Shown: positions 26,850 through 35,610 of the stretch, piece by piece
How the letters are laid out: the number at the start of each line of letters is the position of its first letter
How positions within the stretch are numbered: the stretch's first letter is position 1
Source: Afipia carboxidovorans OM5
GTDB lineage: Bacteria; Pseudomonadota; Alphaproteobacteria; Rhizobiales; Xanthobacteraceae
Length of the DNA stretch: 64,000 nucleotides
Assembly: GCF_000218565.1 (NCBI RefSeq)
Contig: NC_015684.1
Coordinates: 1,364,001 to 1,428,000 of the forward strand
Reading direction: 5' to 3'
Made by a program: the position numbers and the translations under genes
Notes under the pieces: model-generated
The model's database searches: none
Seen by the model: the letters and a program-made list of their open reading frames with translations, nothing else
Told to the model about the DNA's origin: nothing

Positions 26850-27724
26850 GCACGACCGTCGAGAACGGACGGCTCTCCGCGGCAGGAAACAGCCTGCTGA
26901 GGTTGAATGCCGGCCTTCTCCTGGTGCCGGCCTTGCTGTTCTACGCGGCCCTGTTCGTGTGGCCGCTGGTCCTCTCGACGTGGGGAAGCTTTGCTCCGGC
27001 CGGGCAACTGTCTCTTGAGACTTATGCTCATTTCTTCGGCGACGAATTCTATCGTTCCGTGCTGTGGCGTTCGATGCGCATCAGCGCGATCACGACCCTG
27101 ATGACGCTGATCATCGGCTATCCGATCGCGGTCTATCTGTCCCAGAATTGGCGCAAGGGCCGATCGCTCGTCGTGTTTCTTGTTATCGCGCCGATGTTCG
27201 TCAGTGCGGTCGTGCGCTCCTACGGCTGGATCATCATCCTCGGCCCGAATGGAATTCTCAGCTCGCTGATGAACAGCATCGGCATTCCAATGGGGCATCT
27301 TCTCTACAGCGAAGCCGGCGTCATCATCGCCCTGACGCATGTGTTCCTGCCATTCATGGTGATCGCGTTGGTCGGCTCGCTGCAGCAGATCGATCCATCG
27401 CTCGCGCGGGCGGCTCAGATTCTCGGCGCCAACGGCGTCAGCGTGTTCCTGCGTGTGATCCTGCCGTTGACCCTTCCGGGAATTTCGGCTGGCTCCGTCA
27501 TCGTTTTTTGTCTTGCGGCGAGCGGCTTCGTGACGCCTGCGCTGGTCGGCGGCGCGGCCGTGCCGGTGATGCCTTATCTTGTCTATAAAGAGGGGCTTCT
27601 GGTGCTGAACTGGCCGTTTGCGTCGGCGGTGGCGTTGATCCTCTTGGTCGCGACGGCACTGGTGACGGCGATCTACACATTCGCGGTCCGTGACGGCGCC
27701 AGCAAGCGGAGGGTCGTGCGATGA
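26846..27724 (+). CDS. ABC transporter permease, PotB-like
   Basis: 292 residues with six hydrophobic segments and the binding-protein-dependent permease EAA-type loop (AAQILGANGVSVFLRVILPLTLPGI). The longer open frame starting at 26726 is a shadow inside the ATPase gene; ATG 26846 overlaps the ATPase stop (ATGA) and is the real start. It pairs with the second permease in the inner membrane. Confidence 0.9.
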   Translation: MSTTVENGRLSAAGNSLLRLNAGLLLVPALLFYAALFVWPLVLSTWGSFAPAGQLSLETYAHFFGDEFYRSVLWRSMRISAITTLMTLIIGYPIAVYLSQNWRKGRSLVVFLVIAPMFVSAVVRSYGWIIILGPNGILSSLMNSIGIPMGHLLYSEAGVIIALTHVFLPFMVIALVGSLQQIDPSLARAAQILGANGVSVFLRVILPLTLPGISAGSVIVFCLAASGFVTPALVGGAAVPVMPYLVYKEGLLVLNWPFASAVALILLVATALVTAIYTFAVRDGASKRRVVR

Positions 27725-28518
27725 TGAACCGCGTCCTCACGGTCTATGTCGCGATCGTCTCAGGCCTGATGATCTTTCCGATCGCCATCGTGATTGTGGC
27801 ATCGCTCAACTCCGCGGCTTATCTGTCGTTTCCGCCATCAGGTTTCAGTCTCACCTGGTATCAGCAGGTGATGTCGGACCCGATCTGGAGCGACGCGCTG
27901 TGGCTGACCTTGAAGATCGGCGTTGCGGTGGCATCGCTCTCGACCGTGCTGGGCGTTGCGGCCGCGCTCGGGCTGCGCGCCGTGGACAATACGCTCTCCG
28001 GCGTCCTGCAGACTTTTTTTCTCTCGCCGCTGATGCTGCCGACGGTGTTGATCGGCTTGGCGTTGATGCAGTTCTACCAGTCGCTCGGTATCAAGGCGTC
28101 GGTCCTGACCGTCACGCTCGGCCAGCTTCTGATCGCATGTCCCTATGTGATCCGGTTGGTGCTGGCGAGCTTCAACGGCATCGATCCACGGCTCGAGCGC
28201 GCGGCGTCGATCTTAGGTGCCAACCCCGTCCGGGTGTTCTGGCATGTGACGTTTCCGCTGATACGTCACGCGGTGCTGGCGGGCTTCTTGTTCAGCTTCA
28301 TCGTTTCGCTCGACGACGTGAATATCGCGCTCTTCCTCTCCGATACGCACACCACGCCGCTGCCGGTGCAGTTGTTCAGCTACATTGAGCAGAACGCGGA
28401 CTCGCTTGGCGCCGCCGCAGCGTCTTTGCTGGTTCTGCTCGCATGCCTTGCGGTCTTCATCTGCGACCGGATCGTCGGGATCGAGTGGCTGTTCGGCGCC
28501 AAGCAGCGCTCAAGCTGA
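27721..28518 (+). CDS. ABC transporter permease, PotC-like
   Basis: 265 residues with six hydrophobic segments and the EAA loop (ERAASILGANPVRVFWHVTFPLI). ATG 27721 overlaps the previous stop by four bases. It is the last gene of the Pot-type operon and is followed 12 bases later by a strong terminator hairpin. Confidence 0.9.
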   Translation: MMNRVLTVYVAIVSGLMIFPIAIVIVASLNSAAYLSFPPSGFSLTWYQQVMSDPIWSDALWLTLKIGVAVASLSTVLGVAAALGLRAVDNTLSGVLQTFFLSPLMLPTVLIGLALMQFYQSLGIKASVLTVTLGQLLIACPYVIRLVLASFNGIDPRLERAASILGANPVRVFWHVTFPLIRHAVLAGFLFSFIVSLDDVNIALFLSDTHTTPLPVQLFSYIEQNADSLGAAAASLLVLLACLAVFICDRIVGIEWLFGAKQRSS

Positions 28519-28530
28519 ACACGAAAGACC

Positions 28531-28562
28531 AGAAAATCCGCCTCGGCCGAGGCGGATTTTCT
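28531..28562 (+). terminator. Intrinsic terminator of the Pot-type ABC operon
   Basis: A perfect 32-base palindrome with arms AGAAAATCCGCCTCGG and the complement, ending in TTTTCTTCTC on the plus strand. The AAAA/TTTT ends make it usable in both directions; it also lies just past the end of the minus-strand small secreted protein gene. Confidence 0.85.
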
Positions 28563-28570
28563 TCTCTGTC

Positions 28571-28786
28571 CTATTTGTGCTTGCTGGGCTTTTTCACGTG
28601 GCGGCGAGTTGTCGCCTCACGCTGGCTCCCCTGAATAACCGCGGCAGGAGCTCTGGATCGGTCGTTTGAGGACGCCGACCGGGGTGGATTAGGCACGATT
28701 GAATCGCCCTGCGGCGTTCCAGCTTGAGCGAAAGCGGCTCCCGACATCATCGACACCATCGCCGCTGCGATCAGTAAGTTTTTCAT
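28571..28786 (-). CDS. Small exported protein, unknown function
   Basis: About 71 residues. A clear Sec signal peptide (MKNLLIAAAMVSMMSGAAFA) leaves a mature peptide of about 50 residues rich in Ser, Pro, Arg and Gln, ending in a basic tail (RRHVKKPSKHK). The longer frame adds ten codons; AGGGAG before ATG 28786 favours the shorter form. I recognise no domain. It probably lies in the periplasm, and the basic tail could bind nucleic acid or cell-surface polyanions (inference). Confidence 0.6.
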   Translation of the reverse strand: MKNLLIAAAMVSMMSGAAFAQAGTPQGDSIVPNPPRSASSNDRSRAPAAVIQGSQREATTRRHVKKPSKHK

Positions 28787-28889
28787 TGCCGGCTCCCTTT
28801 GTAAAATTGAGCGCATGGCAACGGCGGGCTTTGAAGCGCGTTCCGGAGATCGCTCGTTCGGCTTCGGCCCGTTTTTCAGCGGAGCGGCG

Positions 28890-29192
28890 TCATTCCGGCG
28901 TTTTGTTGGGTGGGAAACGCTGGGGCGCGCCCTTGAGGTCGGAACCGGTTGCCGTTAGCGGCTGCTTGCTCGCGGCCTCGCCATCAGCCGGAGACTGCGC
29001 CGTCGAGCCTTGCGGATTCTGGCCGGTTGTTTTGCCGGTTTCGCCGGTTTGGCTCGGCTGATCCTGCGCACCTCCGGTCCAGCCGGTGTTGCCTTTGCGC
29101 TCGGGCGTAGAACTCTCGGTCTGCGCGTAGGCAGCCACCCCACACATCAGCAGCAGGGCGCTCGCCCAGGTGAGAGTGCTACGTGTTCTCAT
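28890..29192 (-). CDS. Small exported low-complexity protein
   Basis: About 100 residues. A signal peptide (TLTWASALLLMCGVAAYAQ) is followed by a Gly/Gln/Thr/Ser-rich segment with GETGK-like repeats and a short C-terminal GAPQRFPPNKTPE. AGGAGG lies just before ATG 29192, so this start is preferred to the 48-codon longer frame. No known domain. It is transcribed in the same direction as the small protein at 28571-28786, and both look like periplasmic disordered peptides. Confidence 0.6.
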   Translation of the reverse strand: MRTRSTLTWASALLLMCGVAAYAQTESSTPERKGNTGWTGGAQDQPSQTGETGKTTGQNPQGSTAQSPADGEAASKQPLTATGSDLKGAPQRFPPNKTPE

Positions 29193-29586
29193 CGAAGCCT
29201 CCTGTCGGAAACAGGCAGAACGATCCGGTGCCGCGGATCGTTCCTGACGCAACTGCGGCTCAACGGCCCGTGCGGAGTTGCGCAAGATGGTTGCGAGGAG
29301 CATGCGCCGAAGTGGCGCAGGCGTCTGCGACAATCCAAGCGTCGCTTTAAGCCGGCCTCGGTTTGACGCCGTATGCTCGAAAGATGCTTGAAAATTGGCA
29401 AACAGCAGGATTCGGAAAAATATCGTATCGACGATTACGTGCCCGAAATCACGGTGATGTTATTCGTTGGTTTGAAACCGGGGGGTGTCGTCGCGGGTTC
29501 ATGGATTGCTCGTATTCCTGTGTTGGGGCATCTGCGGGGGTGGGCTGTATCGAGGTCTTATATGAAGACCCGGAGGGATAGCCGTC
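29193..29586. other. Intergenic region between the small exported protein and fdnG
   Basis: No convincing gene. A 10-bp perfect inverted repeat (GAACGATCCG and its complement, 29218-29243) lies 26 bases before the minus-strand small protein start and could be an operator or leader hairpin. Near fdnG there is a small hairpin GGTCTT-ATATG-AAGACC at about 29554-29570, just before its GGAGGGA ribosome-binding site. A 72-codon open frame from a TTG at 29363 lacks a ribosome-binding site and was not called. Confidence 0.45.
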
Positions 29587-32500
29587 ATGAACATGGAGCT
29601 CTCACGCCGCCAATTTATCAAAGGTGCCGGTGGTGGTGTCGCGATCACCGCGATCGGCGCGCTTGGATTTGGCGAGGTAGAAGTCGCGCATGCGGCTGCG
29701 ATAAGGCATTTCAAGCTCACGGGCACAAGAGAGGTCCGTAATACCTGCACCTATTGTTCGGTCGCCTGCGGCATCATCATCTATTCCAAGGGTGATCTGA
29801 CGAAGGGCGAGAAGGCCGAGATCGTCCATATCGAGGGTGACGTCGACCATCCGACCAATCGCGGTACGCTGTGCCCGAAGGGCGCAGCGCTGCTCGATAT
29901 GGTGCATGCGAAAACCCGCACGCTGTATCCCCGGCTCAGGAAGCCGGGCTCCGACAAGTTCGAGCGCGTCTCCTGGGACTTTGCGCTGGACCGCATCGCG
30001 CGGTTGCTGAAGGACGATCGCGACCAGAATTTCATTGCCAAGAACAGCAAGGGCGAGACGGTCAACCGGTGGCTGAGCACGGGCTTTCTTGCTGCGTCCG
30101 CGACCACCAACGAAACGGCACTTCTCACCTACAAGGTGGTGCGCAGCGCGGGAATCCTGGCCTTCGATAACCAAGCACGCGTCTGACACGGACCGACGGT
30201 GGCCAGTCTGGCCCCAACATTCGGTCGCGGTGCAATGACGAATTCGTGGACGGATATCAAGAACACGGATCTCGTGGTGATCATGGGCGGCAATGCCGCG
30301 GAGGCGCACCCGTGCGGATTCAAATGGGTGACAGAGGCGAAAGCCAACAGAGGCGCCCGCCTGATTGTCGTCGATCCGCGCTATACACGCTCGGCTTCCG
30401 TGTCGGACCTATATGCGCCTATCCGGCAAGGCACCGATATCGCCTTCCTGCTTGGTCTCATCAACTACTGCATCTCGCATGACAAGGTGCAGTGGGATTA
30501 TGTGAAGGCGTTCACCAACGCGCCTTACGTGATCAAGGAAGGCTTTGATTACAAGGATGGCCTGTTCACCGGCTACGACGAGATCAAGCGTGATTACAAC
30601 CGGGAGAGCTGGGATTACGAACTCGGCGCCGATGGTTATGTGCAGGCGGATGACACCCTCGAACATCCGAGGTGCGTCTGGAGCCTGCTGAAGAAGCACG
30701 TTTCGATCTATACGCCGGAGATGGTGGAGCGCATCTGCGGTACGCCGAAAGCGAAATTCCTCAAAGTAGCGGAAATGGTTTCCGAGTGCTCGTCAAAGAC
30801 AAAGACGATGACCTCGATGTATGCGCTCGGCTGGACCCAGCATTCCAAGGGCGCGCAAAACATTCGCGCGATGGCGATGTTGCAACTCGTCCTCGGCAAT
30901 ATCGGCGTCCGGGGTGGCGGCATGAACGCGCTGCGCGGCCATTCCAACATTCAGGGCCTGACCGACCTCGGACTAATGTCGAATCTGATCCCCGGATACC
31001 TGACGATTCCGCTCGAGAAGGAAGCGACGTTCGACAATTATATCTCGACGCGTCAGTTCAAACCGCTACGGCCAGGCCAGATGAGCTACTGGCAGAACTA
31101 CAAGAAGTTCTTCGTCAGCTTTCAGAAGTTCATGTGGGGAAGCGCCGCGACCGCGCAGAACGACTGGGCCTACGATTACCTGCCCAAGCTCGACGTGCCC
31201 GGTTACGACATGCTGCGCATCTTCGATCTGATGCACGAGGGCAAGGTCAACGGTTATGTCTGCCAGGGCTTCAACCCGCTGTTGGCGCTGTCGAACCGAG
31301 GAAAAGTCACCGAGGCACTGTCGAAGCTCAAGTTCCTCGTGGTGATGGACCCGTTGCAGACGGAGACCGCGCATTTCTGGCAGAACCACGGCGAGCATAA
31401 CGATGTCGATCCAGCCGGTATCCAGACCGAAGTGATCGAGCTTCCGACGACCTGCTTCGCCGAGGACGAGGGCTCGCTGGTCAATTCCGGCCGCTGGCTG
31501 CAATGGCACTGGCCGGGCGGGAGCCCTCCCGGCGAAGCCAAGCACGATATCTGGATCATGGCGCAGATTCACCAGCGCATGAAAGCCCTCTACGAGAAGG
31601 AAGGTGGCGCATTTCCGGACCCGATCAAAAATCTCGTCTGGAACTATGAAGACCCGAACTATCCGCGACCCGACGAGATCGCGAAAGAGGCCAACGGCTA
31701 TGTGCTTGCCGATGTGCCGGACCCGAACGATTCGTCGAAAACGCTCCTGCAGAAGGGCAAGCAAGTCGCGACGTTCGGCGCGTTGCGCGATGACGGCACG
31801 ACGGCGGCCGGGTGCTGGATCTTCACCGGCTCCTACACCGAGGCCGGCAACCAGATGGCGCGGCGGGACAATAGCGATCCCGACGATACGGGCACGTTCT
31901 CGAAATGGGCGTTCTCGTGGCCCGCCAACCGCCGCATTCTCTATAACCGTGCGTCGGCGGATATGAATGGCAACCCGTGGGATCCGAGCCGCAAGCTGTT
32001 GTGGTGGGATGGTGCCAAATGGGCCGGTTACGACGTGCCGGACATCGCGCCGAACGCCAAGCCGGGCGAGGTGCAGCCTTTCATCATGAATCCGGAAGGT
32101 ACCGCGCGTCTGTTTACACGCGGCATGATGCGCGACGGGCCGTTCCCGGCACATTACGAGCCGTTTGAATCGCCGGTCGTCAACGTGGTGGCGCCGCGCA
32201 TTCGCGGCAATCCGGTCGCCCGGGTGTTCGAGGCCGATCTGAAGCAGTTCGGCGATGCGGAGGAGTTTCCTTACGCCGCAACGTCGTATCGCCTCACCGA
32301 GCACTTCCATTACTGGACCAAGCACGCGCAGATCAATGCGTCGCTCCAGCCGGAATTCTTCGTTGAGATTTCCGAGCAGCTTGCGAAGGAGCGGAACATC
32401 AAGCTGGGTGGCTGGGTTCGGGTCTGGTCGAAACGTGGCTCCATCAAAGCGAAAGCCGTGGTGACCAAGCGGATCGCGCCGTTGATGTGTGACGGCAAGG

Positions 32501-32667
32501 CCGTGCACGTCGTCGGCATTCCGCTGCATTGGGGCTTCATGGGCGCGGCGAAGAAAGGTTTTGGCCCGAACTCGCTGTCTCCCTTCGTCGGTGATGCCAA
32601 TATCGAAACGCCGGAGTTCAAGGCGTTCCTTGTCAATATCGAGCCCATCTCCGGGCCGGTGGCTTAA
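29587..32667 (+). CDS. fdnG: Formate dehydrogenase (FDH-N type) alpha subunit, selenoprotein with in-frame TGA
   Basis: 1026 residues if the TGA at 30184-30186 is read as selenocysteine 200. The flanking protein is continuous: the frame resumes HGPTVASLAPTFGRGAMTN, as in E. coli FdnG/FdoG around their Sec196. The twin-arginine signal is SRRQFIKG (R7/R8). C54, C57, C61 and C96 bind the proximal [4Fe-4S] cluster, and the rest is the bis-MGD molybdenum or tungsten domain. It oxidises formate to CO2 on the periplasmic side and passes electrons to the beta subunit encoded 11 bases downstream. GGAGGGA precedes the start by eight bases. Automated callers would split it into two genes. Confidence 0.93.
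30184..30225 (+). promoter_or_regulatory. Bacterial SECIS element directing selenocysteine insertion at TGA 30184
   Basis: Counting the T of the TGA as 1, an upper stem GGCC/GGCC closes a loop AGTCT with G23 and T24, preceded by an unpaired T17 between GG and the stem. A lower helix pairs ACCGA (30192-30196) with TCGGT (30221-30225). The bulged U17 and loop G23/U24 are the bases E. coli SelB recognises in the fdhF/fdnG SECIS, and here they fall at identical positions. Confidence 0.85.
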
Positions 32668-32678
32668 AGGAGAGAGCC

Positions 32679-33614
32679 ATGGCCTTTGAATTCGAACTGC
32701 CGAATCCCAATACCAGCAATCCTGCCGTGACCTTCGGTCAGCAGGATCTCGTTCGCCGCTCGGCGTCATCGGTGCCGAAGCCGGAGCGTCAACTGACGAA
32801 GGTGGCCAAGCTCATCGATGTGTCGAAATGCATTGGCTGCAAGGCATGTCAGGCGGCATGTCTTGAGTGGAACGACGTGCGGCAGCCCGTGGGAGAGAAC
32901 CGGGGTGTCTACGACAATCCGGAAGATCTCACGCCGCAGATGTTCACGCTGATGCGGTTCACGGAGTGGGTCAATCCCGAGACCGAGAACCTGGAATGGC
33001 TGATCCGCAAGGACGGCTGCATGCATTGCGAGGACCCCGGTTGCCTGAAGGCGTGTCCGGCGCCCGGCGCTATCGTGCAGTATTCCAACGGCATCGTCGA
33101 CTTCGTGCACGAGAACTGCATCGGGTGCGGCTATTGCATCAAGGGATGCCCGTTCAACATCCCGCGCATCTCCCAGACCGATCATACGGTTTACAAATGC
33201 ACGCTGTGCTCCGATCGCCTTGCCGTCGGTCAGGGGCCGGCCTGTGCCAAAGCCTGCCCGACGCATGCGATTGTGTTCGGCACCAAGGAAGAAATGCAGC
33301 GGCACGCCGAGGATCGCATCAAGGATCTGAAATCGCGTGGCTACACCAATGCAGGCCTTTACGATCCGCCGGGCGTCGGCGGCACCCATGTGATGTATGT
33401 TCTGCATCACGCGGACAAGCCGCAGATTTACGCCAACCTTCCGAAAGACCCGACCATCAGTCCGATCGTCGAAATCTGGAAGGGCGCAACCAAATATGCC
33501 GGATTGGCCGTCATGGGTGTAGCGGCTGCGCTTGGTGCTCTTCACTATGTGGTGGAAGGCCCGAATACGGTTTCGGAAGAAGACGAGAAGAGCGCGGAGC
33601 GTTTGACGGAGTGA
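32679..33614 (+). CDS. fdnH: Formate dehydrogenase beta (iron-sulfur) subunit
   Basis: 311 residues with four ferredoxin-like [4Fe-4S] cysteine sets: C51/C54/C57/C61 (CIGCKACQAAC), CMHCEDPGCLKACP, CIGCGYCIKGCP, and CTLCSDR with CAKACP. A C-terminal hydrophobic segment (YAGLAVMGVAAALGALHYV) anchors it to the membrane, as in FdnH. It carries electrons from the molybdenum subunit to a membrane quinone or cytochrome b. AGGAGAG lies before the start. No gamma (cytochrome b556, FdnI) gene follows; the next gene runs on the opposite strand. Confidence 0.93.
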   Translation: MAFEFELPNPNTSNPAVTFGQQDLVRRSASSVPKPERQLTKVAKLIDVSKCIGCKACQAACLEWNDVRQPVGENRGVYDNPEDLTPQMFTLMRFTEWVNPETENLEWLIRKDGCMHCEDPGCLKACPAPGAIVQYSNGIVDFVHENCIGCGYCIKGCPFNIPRISQTDHTVYKCTLCSDRLAVGQGPACAKACPTHAIVFGTKEEMQRHAEDRIKDLKSRGYTNAGLYDPPGVGGTHVMYVLHHADKPQIYANLPKDPTISPIVEIWKGATKYAGLAVMGVAAALGALHYVVEGPNTVSEEDEKSAERLTE

Positions 33615-33668
33615 GGCGAGAGCGACCGCGTGTGAGGCCGCTCCGTTTCTTTCGCGTGCGGTCGTCTG

Positions 33669-34886
33669 CTATTTGGCGTCCGCCAAGTTCGGCGCCATCG
33701 GAATGCTCTGCCCGCCGATGTGGGGGACGGTAGCATTCTCGACACGATTTCGCCCGGCCGCCTTGGCGCTGTACAAAGCCTGATCGGCACGCCGAAAGAT
33801 TTCTTCAAACGTGTTGTCGGTGGGGAGGTAGGCCGCGACGCCCGCCGAGATGGTGACGCGTATCCGCACCGCTCCCGTCACGAACCGTGCTTGCTCCACG
33901 GCAAGGCGCATCCGCTCGATGGCCTCAACTGCCGTGGTGTGATGCTCGACATTGAGCAGGACGGTGAATTCCTCGCCGCCACTGCGCGCGACCATATCCT
34001 CCTTCCGGCTGTGTTCCCGCAGGAGGCTGGCGACCGTGACGAGCACCTGATCACCCACGTCGTGGCCGTGGGTGTCGTTCACAGTCTTGAAGTTATCGAT
34101 GTCGATCACGGCAACGGCAAAGCCGGAATGGCGGACCTTGGCGTCCCTGAATCTCTTCTCACCGGCGCGCGCCAGCATCCGGCGATTTGGCAGGCTGGTG
34201 AGATAGTCGGTCGAGGCAACGACTTCGAGCCGGCGCCTCAGATTGTCCGAACACATCAGGAGGAAGGCGGTGGTCCCGACGACGGGCAGAACCGTCAGCA
34301 CCATTGGCGATAGAATGTTCAGCCAGTTCGCGCCGCTTTCCACGGCAAAGTTGCTGCTGACGCCCATGAGCAGGTAGGCGATCACTCGCGCAGAGGAGAA
34401 GACCAGTCCGACCCCGATGAGGCCGATCAGGATCTTGCGGCTGAGTGATGTGTCTCCGGCCGATTTGAACAGCAGCGTCCAGATGCTGGCGCCCATCAGC
34501 CAAACCCAGACGATCGAAACGATCACCACCCGGGTTTGAAAGCTGGGCGTGACGAGAGAGAACCAGAGAACGCCGAGCGTCGCGATGACGGCCGGTATGA
34601 ACTGCCACGCTTTGGGACGGATGTTATAGAATTGCTGAATCGCCGCATAATAGACGGTGAGGCCGAGAGCCATCGGGCCGTTGGCACCGACAAGCATGGC
34701 AGGGCGAGGCCAGGAACTGCCGAATGCAAACACGGCGCAGCCGCCCGCGATGAGGACGGTGCCGATCTGCCAGGATCGCGCGGCCGGGCGCAGCGTGTGC
34801 GGCAGGTCGCGAGAGACCACGCTCAGGACGCAGGCATTGGCGATCATTATCAAAGAGATGGTCGTAAAGACCGTGCCTGCTTCCAT
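33669..34886 (-). CDS. Membrane-bound diguanylate cyclase (GGDEF)
   Basis: 405 residues. About seven hydrophobic segments fill the first 230 residues without a recognised sensor domain, then a GGDEF domain follows with the A-site SGGEEF and the product-inhibition I-site RKED five residues before it. DIDNFKTVND supplies the metal-binding aspartate. It should make cyclic di-GMP from GTP and be feedback-inhibited. It is convergent with fdnH and alone in its transcription unit. Confidence 0.9.
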   Translation of the reverse strand: MEAGTVFTTISLIMIANACVLSVVSRDLPHTLRPAARSWQIGTVLIAGGCAVFAFGSSWPRPAMLVGANGPMALGLTVYYAAIQQFYNIRPKAWQFIPAVIATLGVLWFSLVTPSFQTRVVIVSIVWVWLMGASIWTLLFKSAGDTSLSRKILIGLIGVGLVFSSARVIAYLLMGVSSNFAVESGANWLNILSPMVLTVLPVVGTTAFLLMCSDNLRRRLEVVASTDYLTSLPNRRMLARAGEKRFRDAKVRHSGFAVAVIDIDNFKTVNDTHGHDVGDQVLVTVASLLREHSRKEDMVARSGGEEFTVLLNVEHHTTAVEAIERMRLAVEQARFVTGAVRIRVTISAGVAAYLPTDNTFEEIFRRADQALYSAKAAGRNRVENATVPHIGGQSIPMAPNLADAK

Positions 34887-35610
34887 TACCCCCGAGGCCT
34901 TCTCGTTCCGGCAGTGCGAATCTCCGCCAAGCTATAGCCCATCATCCTTGAATCGACCGTTCAGGCCGATACTGAACAGACTGTTACGGATTCGCGGAGA
35001 GGCGGGTGCGTCGCTCGCAATCTCTGGGCGATCCGGCAGGGCATCGTCTGATCCGCAGGCAGAACCGGGCGTTTCTCGCGACCCGACCCCTCCCGGATTT
35101 CTGCATGTGGGAACCTGTTGAAAGGCGATTTTTGCCTTGGAAGCGGAGGCGGATTTCCCCACATTTCCTAGGAAGCCGCTGGTTTTGGCGGGCGGGATGT
35201 TGCCGGTAATCTACACCATATTTAGTATTTAATTTAACATTGAATACTAATGATTGACGGGCGTTGCCGAGTCGTCCTAGCGTTTGAGCTGTCCGGGCCA
35301 AGTATCGTGTGAGCGCACCGGGCGTCTCTGACAATGGTCAAAAGGCACATCCGCATCTCTCTATAGAGACGGCGGAGGCGGATTTGTCCGCGGTTTTGGG
35401 GGCGTCATCCCCGCGGTGTGCGCGTGGGTGACGAGGGGTAAAGCGTCGGAGGCGGGCGGGATCACAAGAACCCCTTGATGCTTCCCGGAGTTAACAGGCC
35501 GGCCCTCAAATCCGAGTGGAAACGGTCGAACGGCGGATCGGAAATATCCGCAGATTGAAATTCCCGGCGCCGCGTCATGCGGGTGCTGGGGCGCATAGAC
35601 GGGGCATACA
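34887..35610. other. Long gene-free region upstream of nrdJ
   Basis: 724 bases with no credible gene on either strand. It contains the candidate NrdR box pair at 35213-35259, a 14-base direct repeat GCGGAGGCGGATTT at 35143-35156 and 35372-35385, a palindrome TCTCTATAGAGA at 35358-35369, and short hairpins (GCGGA-TTTG-TCCGC at about 35379). If transcription starts near the NrdR boxes, nrdJ has a leader of about 330 bases. I could not recognise a riboswitch in it. Confidence 0.5.
35213..35259 (+). promoter_or_regulatory. Candidate tandem NrdR boxes upstream of nrdJ
   Basis: ACACCATATTTAGTAT (35213-35228) matches the NrdR box ACACWATATATWGTGT at 13 of 16 positions. A weaker ATACTAATGATTGACG (35244-35259) matches about 9 of 16. 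Their starts are 31 bases apart, the usual NrdR pair spacing on one helix face, and the same period as the pair upstream of nrdA. NrdR would repress when dATP is abundant. Confidence 0.5.

Noticed and set aside
29363..29581. 72-codon frame just upstream of fdnG
   Set aside because: TTG start without ribosome-binding site, Cys/Gly/Arg-rich shadow-like composition, no similarity to the FDH-region Tat-target proteins.
29587..32667. Apparent nonsense mutation splitting the formate dehydrogenase gene
   Set aside because: The TGA is at the known selenocysteine position, followed by conserved sequence and a well-formed SECIS, so it is recoding and not a pseudogene.
35358..35369. Palindrome TCTCTATAGAGA upstream of nrdJ
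   Set aside because: Single 12-base palindrome without a second copy or a known regulator consensus; noted only within the intergenic entry.
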